In this document: positions 1 through 10,124 of the stretch, piece by piece
Numbering within the stretch: the stretch's first letter is position 1
How the letters are laid out: every line of letters starts with the position of its first letter
Assembly (NCBI GenBank): GCA_004210915.1
Contig: SEGS01000010.1
Span: 1 to 64,000 of the forward strand
Source of the DNA: Variovorax sp.
GTDB lineage: Bacteria; Pseudomonadota; Gammaproteobacteria; Burkholderiales; Burkholderiaceae_C
Direction: 5' to 3'
DNA: 64,000 nt
Notes under the pieces: generated by a model
Database searches by the model: none
What the model was told of the DNA's origin: nothing
Seen by the model: the letters and a program-made list of their open reading frames with translations, nothing else
Position numbers and translations under genes: made by a program

Positions 1-1932
1 GACAAGCTGGTCGACATCATCGCGGCGCTCGAGCCGACGCTGGGCGGCATCAACCTCGAGGACATCAAGGCGCCCGAGTGCTTCTACATCGAGAAGAAGC
101 TGCGCGAGCGCATGAACATTCCGGTGTTCCACGACGACCAGCACGGCACGGCCATCATCTCGGCCGCGGCGCTTCTCAATGGCCTGGAGCTGGTGGGCAA
201 GAAGATCGAAGACGTGAAGATCGCCGTCTCGGGCGCCGGTGCTGCGGCCATTGCCTGCCTCGACGTGATGGTGGGCTTGGGCGCGCAGACGAAGAACATC
301 CACGCGGTCGATTCGAAGGGCCTGATCTACGAAGGCCGCGCAGGCGGCTACGACGAATCAAAGGCTCGTTACGCACAGAAGGACACCGGCGCGCGCACGC
401 TGGCCGACGTGGTCGCCGGTGCCGACGTGTTCCTCGGCTGCTCGGCGCCCGGCGTGATGACGGCCGACATGGTCAAAAGCATGGGCACGCAACCCATCAT
501 CCTGGCGCTGGCGAATCCCGAGCCGGAGATCCGGCCCGAGCTGGCCAAGGCCGTGCGGCCCGATTGCATCATCGCCACCGGCCGCTCGGACTACCCGAAC
601 CAGGTCAACAACGTGCTGTGCTTCCCGTACATCTTCCGCGGCGCGCTCGATTGCGGCGCCACCAAGATCACGGAAGAAATGAAGCTGGCCTGCGTGCGCG
701 AGATTGCCGACCTGACCAAGGCCGACATCAGCGAAGAAGTGGCCAATGCCTATGCGGGCCAGGAGCTGGTCTTCGGCCCCGACTACATCATCCCGAAGCC
801 CTTCGACTCGCGGCTGATCCTGCGCATTGCGCCCGCGGTGGCCAAGGCCGCGCAGGCCTCGGGCGTGGCGACCCGCCCGATCGAAGACCTCGAGGCCTAC
901 CGCCAGCACCTGACGCGCTTCGTCTACCAGACCGGCATGTTCATGCGGCCGGTGTTCACCGCCGCCAAGCTGGCCACCGACAAGCGCGTCGCCTACGCCG
1001 AGGGTGAGGACGACCGCGTGCTGCGCGCCGCCCAACTCGCGGTGGACGAGGGTCTGGCCCGTCCGATCCTGATCGGCCGCCCGGCCGTGATCGAGGCGCG
1101 CATCTTGAAGGCCGGCCTGCACCTGCGCATCGGTGCCGATGCGGACATCGTCGATCCGGAAAACGACCCGCGCTTCCGCACGTACTGGGAGGCCTACCAC
1201 CAGTTGCTGGGCCGGCGCGGCATCACGCCAGAAGCCTCGAAGGCGATGGTGCGGCGCTCGAACACCACCATCGCCGCGCTGATGGTGCACCTGGGCGATG
1301 CCGACGCGATGCTCTGCGGCCTGGTCGGCCGCTTCGACAGCCACCTGAAGATCCTTGAACAGGTGCTGGGCAGCAAGCGCGGCGCGCCGGGCTTTGCCGG
1401 GCTGAATGCGCTCACGCTCGACCGCGGCACGCTGTTCATCGCCGACACGCATGTCAACGAAGACCCGAGCGCGGAGCAGTTGGCGCATATCGCCATGATG
1501 GCCGCCGAGGAAATGCAGCGCTTCGGCCTGCCGCCCAAGGTCGCCTTCCTGTCGCATTCGAACTTCGGCAGCTCGGAGCGCGCATCGGCCCGTAAGATGC
1601 GCATCGCGCGCGACCTGTTCGCCAAGATGGCGCCCGACATCGAGTGCGACGGCGAAATGCACGGCGACGCGGCCCTGTCGGCCGACATCCGCCACACGGC
1701 GATGCCCGACACCACGCTCACCGGTGAAGCCAATCTCTTGATCTGCCCGAACCTCGACTCGGCCAACATCCTCTACAACGTGCTGAAGATGACCGGCGCC
1801 AATGGCATCACCGTCGGCCCGATCCTGCTGGGCGCCTCGCGGCCTGCGCATGTGCTGACCTCGTCGGCCACGGTGCGGCGCATCGTCAACATGACGGCGC
1901 TGGCGGTGGCGGACGCCAACCTGCCGAAGTAG
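1..1932 (+). CDS. maeB: NADP-dependent malic enzyme with C-terminal phosphotransacetylase-like domain (5' truncated by window)
   Basis: Frame 1 is open from base 1 ([51 protein letters not shown]...), malic enzyme motif; C-terminal PTA-like region ([18 protein letters not shown]...[29 protein letters not shown]). Confidence 0.93.
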   Translation, partial: DKLVDIIAALEPTLGGINLEDIKAPECFYIEKKLRERMNIPVFHDDQHGTAIISAAALLNGLELVGKKIEDVKIAVSGAGAAAIACLDVMVGLGAQTKNIHAVDSKGLIYEGRAGGYDESKARYAQKDTGARTLADVVAGADVFLGCSAPGVMTADMVKSMGTQPIILALANPEPEIRPELAKAVRPDCIIATGRSDYPNQVNNVLCFPYIFRGALDCGATKITEEMKLACVREIADLTKADISEEVANAYAGQELVFGPDYIIPKPFDSRLILRIAPAVAKAAQASGVATRPIEDLEAYRQHLTRFVYQTGMFMRPVFTAAKLATDKRVAYAEGEDDRVLRAAQLAVDEGLARPILIGRPAVIEARILKAGLHLRIGADADIVDPENDPRFRTYWEAYHQLLGRRGITPEASKAMVRRSNTTIAALMVHLGDADAMLCGLVGRFDSHLKILEQVLGSKRGAPGFAGLNALTLDRGTLFIADTHVNEDPSAEQLAHIAMMAAEEMQRFGLPPKVAFLSHSNFGSSERASARKMRIARDLFAKMAPDIECDGEMHGDAALSADIRHTAMPDTTLTGEANLLICPNLDSANILYNVLKMTGANGITVGPILLGASRPAHVLTSSATVRRIVNMTALAVADANLPK

Positions 1933-1975
1933 GCGGAAGACATCTGGCCCTAACAGGTCGGGCCGACCGCAGCAA

Positions 1976-1997
1976 GGGGCGCCGGGCGCCCCTTTTT
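1976..1997 (+). terminator. Rho-independent terminator after maeB
   Basis: GGGGCGCC-GG-GCGCCCC followed by TTTTT. Confidence 0.8.
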
Positions 1998-2076
1998 CGT
2001 GCACTGAAACCACTCGCGCAGGGCCCAAACACATTGCCACGCCACGGTCAGGCGGGGATTTGCACCAATGGCGTGC

Positions 2077-2092
2077 GGGCACCGATATTGCT
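2077..2092 (+). promoter_or_regulatory. sigma54-type promoter (GGGCACCGATATTGCT)
   Basis: GG-N10-GC spacing, close to TGGCACG-N4-TTGCW; upstream of binding protein gene at 2129. Confidence 0.6.
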
Positions 2093-2128
2093 TGAATGTG
2101 ACACATCCAATTACCTGAGTCACTGATC

Positions 2129-3160
2129 ATGAACAAGCGCCATCTGCTCCAGTCCTTCCTTGCCGCCTCCGCCCTGAGCTTCGGGCTGGGCGCTTCAGCG
2201 CAGACCGTGACACCGATCAAGTTCCAGCTCGACTGGCGCTTCGAGGGCCCGGGCGCTTTCTTCACCCACCCGACGGCCAAGGGCTACTTCAAGGCCAAGG
2301 GCCTGGACGTCACGGTCGATGCGGGCAACGGTTCGGGCGGCGCCGTCACGCGGGTGGCTTCGGGTGCGTACGACATGGGCTTCGCCGACCTGGCGGCGCT
2401 GATGGAATTCCACGCCAACAACCCTGATGCGCCCAGCAAGCCGGTGGCCGTCATGATGGTCTACAACAACACGCCGGCTTCGGTCATGACGCTCAAGAAA
2501 AGCGGCATCACCAAGCCCGCCGACCTGACCGGCAAGAAGCTCGGCGCCCCGGTGTTCGACGCCGGCCGCCGCGCGTTCCCGATCTTCGCCAAGGCCAACA
2601 ACATCGGCGCCGTCACCTGGACCGCGATGGACCCGACATTGCGCGAAACCATGCTGATGCGCGGCGATATCGACGCCATCACGGGCTTCACCTTCACCTC
2701 GCTCCTGAACCTCGAGGCGCGCGGCGCCAAGACGGCCGACGTGGTGATCCTGCCCTACCCCGATTTCGGCGTGAAGCTCTACGGCAACGCAATCATCGCG
2801 TCGCCCAAGCTCATCAAGGAGAACCCGGCGGCGGTCAAGGCCTTCCTGCTGGCCTTCACGCAGGGCGCGAAGGAAGTCATCGCCAACCCGGCCGTCGCCA
2901 TCGAGTCGATCAAGGCGCGCGACGGCATCATCAACAGCGCGCTCGAAACGCGCCGCCTGAAGCTCGCAATCGACACCGTGATCAACACGCCCGATGCGCG
3001 CACCGAAGGCTTCGGCCAGATCAATGCCGGCCGCCTGTCGCTGATGGCGTCGCAGGTGTCGGACGCCTTCGCCACCAAGTCGCGCGTCAATGCCGATGCG
3101 GTGTGGAACGGCAGCTTCCTGCCCAGCACGGCCGAACTGAACATCCTGCCGAAGAAGTAA
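2129..3160 (+). CDS. ABC transporter substrate-binding protein, NMT1/THI5-like (SBP1)
   Basis: Signal peptide, TPIKFQLDWRFEGPGAFFTHPTAKGYFKAKGLDVTV...; paralog of 3980 ORF. Confidence 0.88.
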   Translation: MNKRHLLQSFLAASALSFGLGASAQTVTPIKFQLDWRFEGPGAFFTHPTAKGYFKAKGLDVTVDAGNGSGGAVTRVASGAYDMGFADLAALMEFHANNPDAPSKPVAVMMVYNNTPASVMTLKKSGITKPADLTGKKLGAPVFDAGRRAFPIFAKANNIGAVTWTAMDPTLRETMLMRGDIDAITGFTFTSLLNLEARGAKTADVVILPYPDFGVKLYGNAIIASPKLIKENPAAVKAFLLAFTQGAKEVIANPAVAIESIKARDGIINSALETRRLKLAIDTVINTPDARTEGFGQINAGRLSLMASQVSDAFATKSRVNADAVWNGSFLPSTAELNILPKK

Positions 3161-3193
3161 GCAGGCCGGCGCAAGCGCCGCGCCACAACCGCG

Positions 3194-3847
3194 CTACAGC
3201 TCGTCGATGGCCGTGCTGCTGGCGCCTTCGTGCGCCGCGGCCAGGCCTTCGGTCGATTCGATCGCGAAACGGTCGCGGCAGTTGACGTAGAAGCTCGCGC
3301 CGAAGCGGCCGACCGGAAAGAATTCCTGCAGCCGCACGCGCCACTTCTCGGTGTCGACCAGACCATCGCGCACCGCCAGCCACTGCACGCGGCCGATGAA
3401 CACATAGCGGCTCGCCGTTTCCAGGGTTTCGTGCAGCACGCATTCGAATGCCACCGGAGCCTCGGCAATGCGCGGCGGCCGCACGCTCTGCGCGGGCGTC
3501 GCCGTGAGGCCCGTGTGGTCCAGCTCGCTCTCGTGCGGCGGGAGCCTGTCGCCGCAGCGATGCATCGCGGCGGCCATGGCTTCGTCGGCAATGTGCACGA
3601 CGAATTCCTTATCGCGCAGGATGTTCGTCGCCGTGTCCTTCTGCGCCGAATCCTGGAGCTTGTTGATGCTCAGCATGACCACGGGCGGGTCTTCACCCAT
3701 CATGTTGAACATGCTGAAGGGCGCGGCATTCACCGTGCCGTCGGCGCCCACCGTCGTCACCAGCGCGATCGGGCGCGGCACGATCAGACTGGCCATCAGC
3801 TTGTAGCGCTCGTAGGTGCTCAACAGCGCGAAGTCGATCTCGGTCAT
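3194..3847 (-). CDS. Flavin reductase family protein (DIM6/NTAB-like)
   Basis: MTEIDFALLSTYERYKLMASLIVPRPIALVTTVGADGTVNAAPFSMFNMMGEDPPVVML; internal start chosen within the long 3194..5038 ORF. Confidence 0.85.
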   Translation of the reverse strand: MTEIDFALLSTYERYKLMASLIVPRPIALVTTVGADGTVNAAPFSMFNMMGEDPPVVMLSINKLQDSAQKDTATNILRDKEFVVHIADEAMAAAMHRCGDRLPPHESELDHTGLTATPAQSVRPPRIAEAPVAFECVLHETLETASRYVFIGRVQWLAVRDGLVDTEKWRVRLQEFFPVGRFGASFYVNCRDRFAIESTEGLAAAHEGASSTAIDEL

Positions 3848-3933
3848 GGGCTCTTTCAATATCGGGAGAGTCAGTCTGCCTGCAATTGGCATGCCTTGCA
3901 TGCGGGCGCCGGGGCGCACCACGACGAATGCTG

Positions 3934-3949
3934 TGGCACCGATCTTGCA
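3934..3949 (+). promoter_or_regulatory. sigma54-type promoter (TGGCACCGATCTTGCA)
   Basis: TGGCAC...TTGCA with GG-N10-GC; upstream of SBP2 start. Confidence 0.72.
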
Positions 3950-3979
3950 CATGCACCGCCTTACGAAACATGAGGATGC

Positions 3980-5005
3980 TTGATGCACAAACGCAGCTTT
4001 CTGAAGACCGCCGTCGCGCTCGTTACCCTGGCCTGGGGCGCTGCCCATGCCGCCGATACGCCCATCAAGTTTCAGCTCGACTGGCGCTTCGAAGGGCCGG
4101 CCGCCCTCTTCGTGCATCCCGAGCAAAAAGGCTACTTCAAGCAAGCGGGCCTCGATGTGACGGTCGAGGCGGCCAGTGGCGCGGGCGCCATCCAGCGCGT
4201 GGCCTCGGGCACGCATGACATCGGCTTCGCCGACCTGGCCGCGTTGATGGAGTTCCACGCCAACAACCCCGATGCGCCGATCAAGCCCGTGGCCATCATG
4301 GTGATCTACAACACCACACCGGCCTCGGTGATGGCGCTGAAGAAGTCCGGCATCGCCAAGGCCTCGGACCTGACCGGCAAGAAGATGGGCGCGCCGATCT
4401 TCGACGCCGGGCGCCGCACCTTCCCGCTGTTTGCGCAGGCCAATGGCGTGGGCGCCGTGCAGTGGTCGACCATGGAGCCGCAACTGCGCGAAACCATGCT
4501 GGCGCGCGGCGACCTCGATGCCGTCACCGGCTACACCTTCACCAGCCTGTTGAACCTGGAGGCGCGTGGCGTCAAACCGGAAGACGTGGTGGTGCTGCCC
4601 TATGCCACGCATGGCGTGCAGCTCTATGGCAACGTGATCATCGCCAGTCCGAAGCTGATTGCCGAGAAGCCCGAGGCGGTGCGCGCGTTCCTCAAGGCAT
4701 TCGCGAAGGGCGCCAAAGAGGCCATCGCCGATCCGGAAGCCGCGATCGCCTCGCTCAAGGCCAAGGACGGTCTGGTGAACGTGCCGCTGGAAGTCAAGCG
4801 CCTGAAGCTGACGATCGACACCGCCATCGACGGCAAGGGCGCGCGCGCGGAGGGCTTTGGCCAGTTGCGCGCAGAACGGCTGGGTAAGATGGCCGAGCAG
4901 GTGGCGAAAGCCTACGAAACCAAGAACCCGGTGCCGGCGAATGCGGTGTGGAACGGCAGTTTTCTGCCCAGCGCTGCCGAGCTGGACATCCTGCCCAAAA
5001 AGTAA
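3980..5005 (+). CDS. ABC transporter substrate-binding protein, NMT1/THI5-like (SBP2)
   Basis: Close paralog of SBP1 (shared TPIKFQLDWRFEGP, GFADLAALMEFHANNPDAP, etc.). Confidence 0.88.
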   Translation: MMHKRSFLKTAVALVTLAWGAAHAADTPIKFQLDWRFEGPAALFVHPEQKGYFKQAGLDVTVEAASGAGAIQRVASGTHDIGFADLAALMEFHANNPDAPIKPVAIMVIYNTTPASVMALKKSGIAKASDLTGKKMGAPIFDAGRRTFPLFAQANGVGAVQWSTMEPQLRETMLARGDLDAVTGYTFTSLLNLEARGVKPEDVVVLPYATHGVQLYGNVIIASPKLIAEKPEAVRAFLKAFAKGAKEAIADPEAAIASLKAKDGLVNVPLEVKRLKLTIDTAIDGKGARAEGFGQLRAERLGKMAEQVAKAYETKNPVPANAVWNGSFLPSAAELDILPKK

Positions 5006-5015
5006 ATCACCCAAC

Positions 5016-5870
5016 ATGTCCACCCCCCACGCAGACAACCATTTCGTCGACTTCCGCGATGTCTGGCTGGCCTACAACGAGCAGCTGCTGCGCGAGAACC
5101 ATTTCGCGGTCGAGGCCATCGATCTGAAGGTCAAGCGCGGCGAGTTCATCGCCATCGTCGGCCCGTCGGGCTGCGGCAAATCCACCTTCATGAAGCTCAC
5201 CACCGGGCTGAAGATGCCGTCGATGGGCCGGATCCTGATCGACGGCCAGGCCGTCACAGGCCCGCTCAAGATTTCGGGCATGGCCTTCCAGGCGCCATCG
5301 CTCTTGCCTTGGCGCACGACGGTCGACAACGTGCTGCTGCCGCTGGAGATCGTCGAGCCCTACCGCTCCAGCTTCAAGGCCAAGCGCAAGGAATACGTGG
5401 AGCGTGCGCGCAGGCTGCTGCAGAAGGTCGGTCTGGGCGGCTACGAGGACAAGTTCCCGTGGCAGCTCTCGGGCGGCATGCAGCAGCGCGCCAGCATCTG
5501 CCGCGCGCTGATCCACGAGCCCAAAATGCTGCTGCTCGACGAGCCCTTCGGCGCGCTCGACGCGTTCACGCGCGAAGAGCTGTGGTGCATCCTGCGCGAC
5601 CTCTGGACCGAGCAGCAGTTCAACGTGATCCTGGTCACGCACGACCTGCGCGAATCGGTGTTCCTGGCCGACACCGTCTACGTCATGAGCAAGAGCCCGG
5701 GGCGCTTCGTGGTCAAGCGCGAGATCGAACTGCCGCGTCCGCGTGATCTGGAAGTGACCTACACCAAGGAGTTCACCGACATCGTGCTCGAACTGCGCGG
5801 CCACATCGGCGCCATCCGCAACACCGGGATCAGCCAGGCGCAGACGGCTGCGGCAGGAGTCGCATCGTGA
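5016..5870 (+). CDS. ABC transporter ATP-binding protein (nitrate/sulfonate/taurine type)
   Basis: Walker A GPSGCGKST, signature LSGGMQQR, Walker B MLLLDEPFGALD; start at MSTPHADNHF. Confidence 0.92.
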   Translation: MSTPHADNHFVDFRDVWLAYNEQLLRENHFAVEAIDLKVKRGEFIAIVGPSGCGKSTFMKLTTGLKMPSMGRILIDGQAVTGPLKISGMAFQAPSLLPWRTTVDNVLLPLEIVEPYRSSFKAKRKEYVERARRLLQKVGLGGYEDKFPWQLSGGMQQRASICRALIHEPKMLLLDEPFGALDAFTREELWCILRDLWTEQQFNVILVTHDLRESVFLADTVYVMSKSPGRFVVKREIELPRPRDLEVTYTKEFTDIVLELRGHIGAIRNTGISQAQTAAAGVAS

Positions 5871-6640
5871 TGACGAACAGCAAACAATTCGAGCGCTGGT
5901 CGCCCTGGCTGCTGCTGGTCGCGGTCATCCTGTTGTGGGAAATCATCTGCCGTGCCTTTGACGTTTCGGAGTTCATCTTCCCGAGCCCGTCTCGCATCTG
6001 GACGCAGTTCTGGGAGTTCAAGGAAATCATCGCGGGCCACGCGTGGCGCACCTTCTGGGTCACGATGGCGGGCTTCGGCCTCGCGATCGTCGTCGGTGTG
6101 CTGCTCGGCTTCGTCATCGGCAGTTCGCGCCTCGCGTACGCGGCCGTCTATCCGTTGATGACCGCGTTCAACGCGCTGCCCAAGGCGGCCTTCGTGCCGA
6201 TCCTGGTCGTGTGGTTCGGCATCGGCGTCGGGCCGGCCATCCTCACGGCCTTCCTGATCAGCTTCTTTCCGATCATGGTGAACATCGCGACCGGCCTGGC
6301 CACGCTGGAGCCCGAACTCGAAGACGTGCTGCGCGTGCTCGGCGCCAAGCGCTGGGACGTGCTCACCAAGATCGGCCTGCCGCGCTCGATGCCCTACTTC
6401 TACGCTTCGCTCAAGGTCGCGATCACGCTCGCCTTCGTCGGCACCACGGTGTCCGAGATGACGGCGGCGAACGAAGGCATCGGCTACCTGCTGATCTCGG
6501 CCGGCTCCTCCATGCAGATGGGCCTGGCCTTCGCCGGCCTGATGGTGGTGGGCGCGATGGCAATGGCGATGTACGAGCTGTTCAGCGCCATCGAGAAGCA
6601 CACCACCGGCTGGGCCCACCGCGGCTCTCAGGGCGAGTGA
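5867..6640 (+). CDS. ABC transporter permease (NMT1/SsuC-type)
   Basis: Multi-TM, binding-protein-dependent permease sequence; overlaps ATPase stop. Confidence 0.9.
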   Translation: MMTNSKQFERWSPWLLLVAVILLWEIICRAFDVSEFIFPSPSRIWTQFWEFKEIIAGHAWRTFWVTMAGFGLAIVVGVLLGFVIGSSRLAYAAVYPLMTAFNALPKAAFVPILVVWFGIGVGPAILTAFLISFFPIMVNIATGLATLEPELEDVLRVLGAKRWDVLTKIGLPRSMPYFYASLKVAITLAFVGTTVSEMTAANEGIGYLLISAGSSMQMGLAFAGLMVVGAMAMAMYELFSAIEKHTTGWAHRGSQGE

Positions 6641-6647
6641 CCGGCGC

Positions 6648-7154
6648 ATGACGGAGAAGTTGGCCGGCCCAATGACCGACGCGCAGATCGCAACCGCCCT
6701 GCGCCGCGCCGACGCGGTGGCGCGGCGCGCGATGGCGATGGGCCGCCACCCGTTCGGCGCCGTGCTGGTCGCGCCCGATGGCGAGACAGTGCTGGCCGAG
6801 CAGGGCAACATCGACACCGTGAACCACGCGGAAGCCACGCTGGCGCGCCACGCCGCCGCCAACTGGCCGGCCGACTACCTGTGGCAGTGCACGCTGGTCA
6901 CCACCTTCGAGCCCTGCGCCATGTGCGCGGGCACCAGCTACTGGGCGAACATCGGCCGCGTCGTCTATGGCGCGGAAGAGTCGGCGCTGCTCGCGCTCAC
7001 CGGCGACCATCCCGAGAACCCGACGCTGAGCCTGCCCTGTCGCGAGGTGTTCGCACGCGGCCAGAAGGCGGTCGAGGTCATCGGCCCGGTCCCCGAAGTA
7101 GCTGACGAGATGATCGCCACGCACCGCGGCTTCTGGGAATCGCGTGGCGCCTGA
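6648..7154 (+). CDS. Nucleoside/cytidine deaminase-like zinc hydrolase
   Basis: NHAEAT and EPCAMCAG motifs. Confidence 0.85.
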   Translation: MTEKLAGPMTDAQIATALRRADAVARRAMAMGRHPFGAVLVAPDGETVLAEQGNIDTVNHAEATLARHAAANWPADYLWQCTLVTTFEPCAMCAGTSYWANIGRVVYGAEESALLALTGDHPENPTLSLPCREVFARGQKAVEVIGPVPEVADEMIATHRGFWESRGA

Positions 7155-7791
7155 CAGCGCGCGCGAGGCGCCGGTGCTCGACATCGCCGACCTGCACTTC
7201 GCCTACCCCGACCAGCCGCCCATCGCCAATGGATGGACCTGCGCCATCGGCCCGGGCGTCACGCACTTGTTTGGCGATACCGGCAGCGGCAAGTCGACGC
7301 TGTTGCGCGTGCTGGCCGGCGCGCTGCCTGCCAGCGGCCAGCTGCGCTTGAACGGCGTGCGCCTCGACCGTGATCCGGTTGGCTACCGCGCGAAAGTGTT
7401 CTGGTGCGACCCGATCACCGACGCCTTCGATGCGATGACGGGGCGCGCCTGCACCGCCGCCCTGGGCGCCGGCGACAGCGGCTTCGACGACGCCGCATGG
7501 CAAGCGCTGGTCGAAGGCTTCGGCCTGGCGCCGCACATTGACAAGCCGATGTTCATGCTGTCGACAGGCTCGAAGCGCAAGGTGTGGCTGGCCGCGGCGC
7601 TGGCATCGGCCCGACCGCTGACCCTGCTCGACGACCCCGTGGCCGCGCTCGACGCGCCCTCCGTCCGGTGCCTGTGGCAGGCGCTGGTGCGGAGCGCGCA
7701 AACCCGGCCCGACCGCGCCATCGTGATCGCCAGCAGCGAGCCCCTCGTGCAGGTCCCGCTCGCCGCATCGATCACGCTGCCGCCCGGCTGA
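7144..7791 (+). CDS. Orphan ABC-type ATP-binding protein
   Basis: GDTGSGKSTLLRVLAG Walker A, LTLLDDP Walker B; GTG start overlapping deaminase. Confidence 0.7.
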   Translation: MAPDSAREAPVLDIADLHFAYPDQPPIANGWTCAIGPGVTHLFGDTGSGKSTLLRVLAGALPASGQLRLNGVRLDRDPVGYRAKVFWCDPITDAFDAMTGRACTAALGAGDSGFDDAAWQALVEGFGLAPHIDKPMFMLSTGSKRKVWLAAALASARPLTLLDDPVAALDAPSVRCLWQALVRSAQTRPDRAIVIASSEPLVQVPLAASITLPPG

Positions 7792-7821
7792 GGCTGCAGC
7801 GCCGCCATTGCGGCAGGCGTT

Positions 7822-10008
7822 CTAGGCTTTGCCCTTCCAGCGCCGCAACAGCAGCGCATTGCCCACCACGCTGACGCTGCTGAACGCCATGGCCGCACCG
7901 GCCAGCACCGGACTCAGCAGGCCGAGCGCGGCCAGCGGAATGCCGACGACGTTGTAGACGAAGGCCCAGAACAGGTTCTGCCGGATCTTGGCCCAGGTGC
8001 GACGCGAGATGTCGATGGCATCGCCGACCAGCGCGGGGTCGCCGCGCATCAGCGTGATGCCGGCGGCCTGCATGGCCACATCAGTGCCGGTCGACATCGC
8101 GATACCCACATCGGCCGCCGCAAGGGCCGGCGCGTCGTTGATGCCGTCGCCGACCATCGCGACCGGCCCTTGCGCCTTGAGCGCTGCCACAAGCGATGCC
8201 TTGTGCTCGGGCAGCACCTCGGCATGCACGGTATCGATGCCCAGCGCGGTGGCCACCGCCTGCGCGCTGCCGGGGTTGTCGCCGGTGATCAGCACCGTGT
8301 GGATGCCCTGCGCCTGGAGGCGCTGCACGGCCGCTGCGGCGCTGGCCTTGGGCGCGTCGCCGAACGCCAACAGGCCGACCAACGCGGGCGCGCCGGTGAT
8401 GTCGGCCAGCCAGGACACGGTGCGCCCTTCCGATTGCAGCTGCGCTGCGCGCGCGCGCAAAGCGTCGAGCGGCACGGCCAGTTCTTCCATGTAGCGGGTC
8501 GAGCCCAGCCGCAACGCCCGCGATTCGACTGCGGCAGCGACGCCGCGCCCGGCCACGGCGCGCACCTCGCGCACGGCATTTGCCGCCGGCACCGCCACGC
8601 CTTCGCGCGTCGCGGCCTCCGTGACCGCGCGCGCCAGCGGATGCTCGCTGCCCGACTGGATCGCGGCGCTGGCGCGCAGCAAGGCCGCGTGATCGCCGTC
8701 GGCCGCCTCGAAGGCCACGAGTTCCGGGCGGCCTTCGGTCAGCGTGCCGGTCTTGTCGAAGGCCACCACCTTCACGCCGTGCGCCACTTCCAGCGCCTCG
8801 GCGTCCTTGATGAGGATGCCGTGCCGCGCGGCCACGCCGGTGCCCGCCATGATCGCCGTCGGCGTCGCCAGCCCCAGCGCACACGGGCAGGCGATGACCA
8901 GCACGGCGACGGCATTGAGGATCGCGGCCTCCCAGTCGCCGCGGCCCAGGCCCCACACGAGCAAGGTCAGCAGCGCGATGCCGATCACCACCGGCACGAA
9001 GACGCTGCTGACGCGGTCGACCAGCCGCTGGATCGGCGCCTTGCCGGCTTGCGCCGATTCCACCAGGCGCACGATGCGCGCGAGCGTCGATTCGGTGCCG
9101 ACCGCCGTGGTCCGCACCACGAGAAGGCCCTGCCCGTTGACTGCGCCGCCCGTCACTGCGTCGTCGGCGTGCTTGGCGACGGGCAGGCTTTCGCCGGTGA
9201 TGAGCGACTCGTCGACATCGCTCGCACCTTCGACCACGATGGCGTCGACCGGCACGCGCTCGCCGGGGCGGATGACCACGAGGTCGCCGGGGCGCACCTG
9301 CGCGATGGGCAGGTCGACATCGACACCGCCGCGCCGCACCCGCGCCTGCTCGGGACGCAGTGCGTTCAGCGCGCGGATCGCCTCGGTGGTCTGGCGCTTG
9401 GCGCGCGACTCGAGCCACTTGCCCAGCAACACCAGCGTGATCACCACGGCCGACGCCTCGAAGTAGAGATGCGGCATGCCGTGACCCGCGTGCGTCCACA
9501 ACAGGTAGACGCTCAGGCCATAGCCGGCCGATGTGCCGAGCGCGACCAGCAGGTCCATGTTGCCAGCGCCCGCCCTCAACGCGCGCCAGCCGGCCCGGTA
9601 GAAGCCCGCGCCGAGCCAGAACTGCACGGGCGTGGCCAGCGCCAGTTGCAGCCAGCCGTCGAGCATCCAGTCGCGTCCGAACAGGTAGCCGACCATCGGC
9701 AGCACCAGCGGCGCCGACAGCAGCGCCGCCCAGATCACGGGCCTGGCGTCGGGGCCGGCCGGCGGGACGGGAGCCACGCCCGCCGCATCGACCGCACTCT
9801 CATCACGCGCGACGTAGCCGGCCTTGTCGACGGCCTGGATCAGCAGGCCGACATCGGCATGGACACCTGCGTCGTCGGCAAATGCCACCTCGGCCTTCTC
9901 CGTGGCCAGATTCACCGAGACCGACGACACGCCGGGCACGCGGGCCAGCGCCTTCTCGACCCGCAACGCGCAGGATGCGCAGGTCATGCCTTCAATGGCG
10001 AGCTTCAT
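7822..10008 (-). CDS. copA: Copper-translocating P-type ATPase
   Basis: [21 protein letters not shown] heavy-metal domain, [27 protein letters not shown]. Confidence 0.93.
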   Translation of the reverse strand: MKLAIEGMTCASCALRVEKALARVPGVSSVSVNLATEKAEVAFADDAGVHADVGLLIQAVDKAGYVARDESAVDAAGVAPVPPAGPDARPVIWAALLSAPLVLPMVGYLFGRDWMLDGWLQLALATPVQFWLGAGFYRAGWRALRAGAGNMDLLVALGTSAGYGLSVYLLWTHAGHGMPHLYFEASAVVITLVLLGKWLESRAKRQTTEAIRALNALRPEQARVRRGGVDVDLPIAQVRPGDLVVIRPGERVPVDAIVVEGASDVDESLITGESLPVAKHADDAVTGGAVNGQGLLVVRTTAVGTESTLARIVRLVESAQAGKAPIQRLVDRVSSVFVPVVIGIALLTLLVWGLGRGDWEAAILNAVAVLVIACPCALGLATPTAIMAGTGVAARHGILIKDAEALEVAHGVKVVAFDKTGTLTEGRPELVAFEAADGDHAALLRASAAIQSGSEHPLARAVTEAATREGVAVPAANAVREVRAVAGRGVAAAVESRALRLGSTRYMEELAVPLDALRARAAQLQSEGRTVSWLADITGAPALVGLLAFGDAPKASAAAAVQRLQAQGIHTVLITGDNPGSAQAVATALGIDTVHAEVLPEHKASLVAALKAQGPVAMVGDGINDAPALAAADVGIAMSTGTDVAMQAAGITLMRGDPALVGDAIDISRRTWAKIRQNLFWAFVYNVVGIPLAALGLLSPVLAGAAMAFSSVSVVGNALLLRRWKGKA

Positions 10009-10047
10009 GGAACACCTCCGTCCATCGACATCGATGGAATGGCCTCC

Positions 10048-10078
10048 ACTGTGAAGCCTCACACCATGAGAGGGTCAA
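10048..10078 (-). promoter_or_regulatory. MerR/CueR-type promoter upstream of copA
   Basis: On minus strand TTGACC-N19-CACAGT with dyad CCTCTCAtggTGTGAGG in the 19-bp spacer. Confidence 0.6.
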
Positions 10079-10124
10079 GCGCTTATTTTTGAACCGCAGC
10101 GCGGCCTTCGCCGGGCAGCTTGCG

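Noticed and set aside
358-2280. Very long antisense ORF (640 aa) opposite maeB
   Set aside because: High-GC codon bias leaves antisense frames open; low-complexity R/H/G/D-rich translation, and the opposite frame is a clear enzyme
8170-10092. 640-aa plus-strand ORF opposite copA
   Set aside because: Antisense artefact; no domain-like sequence, while the minus strand encodes all P-type ATPase motifs
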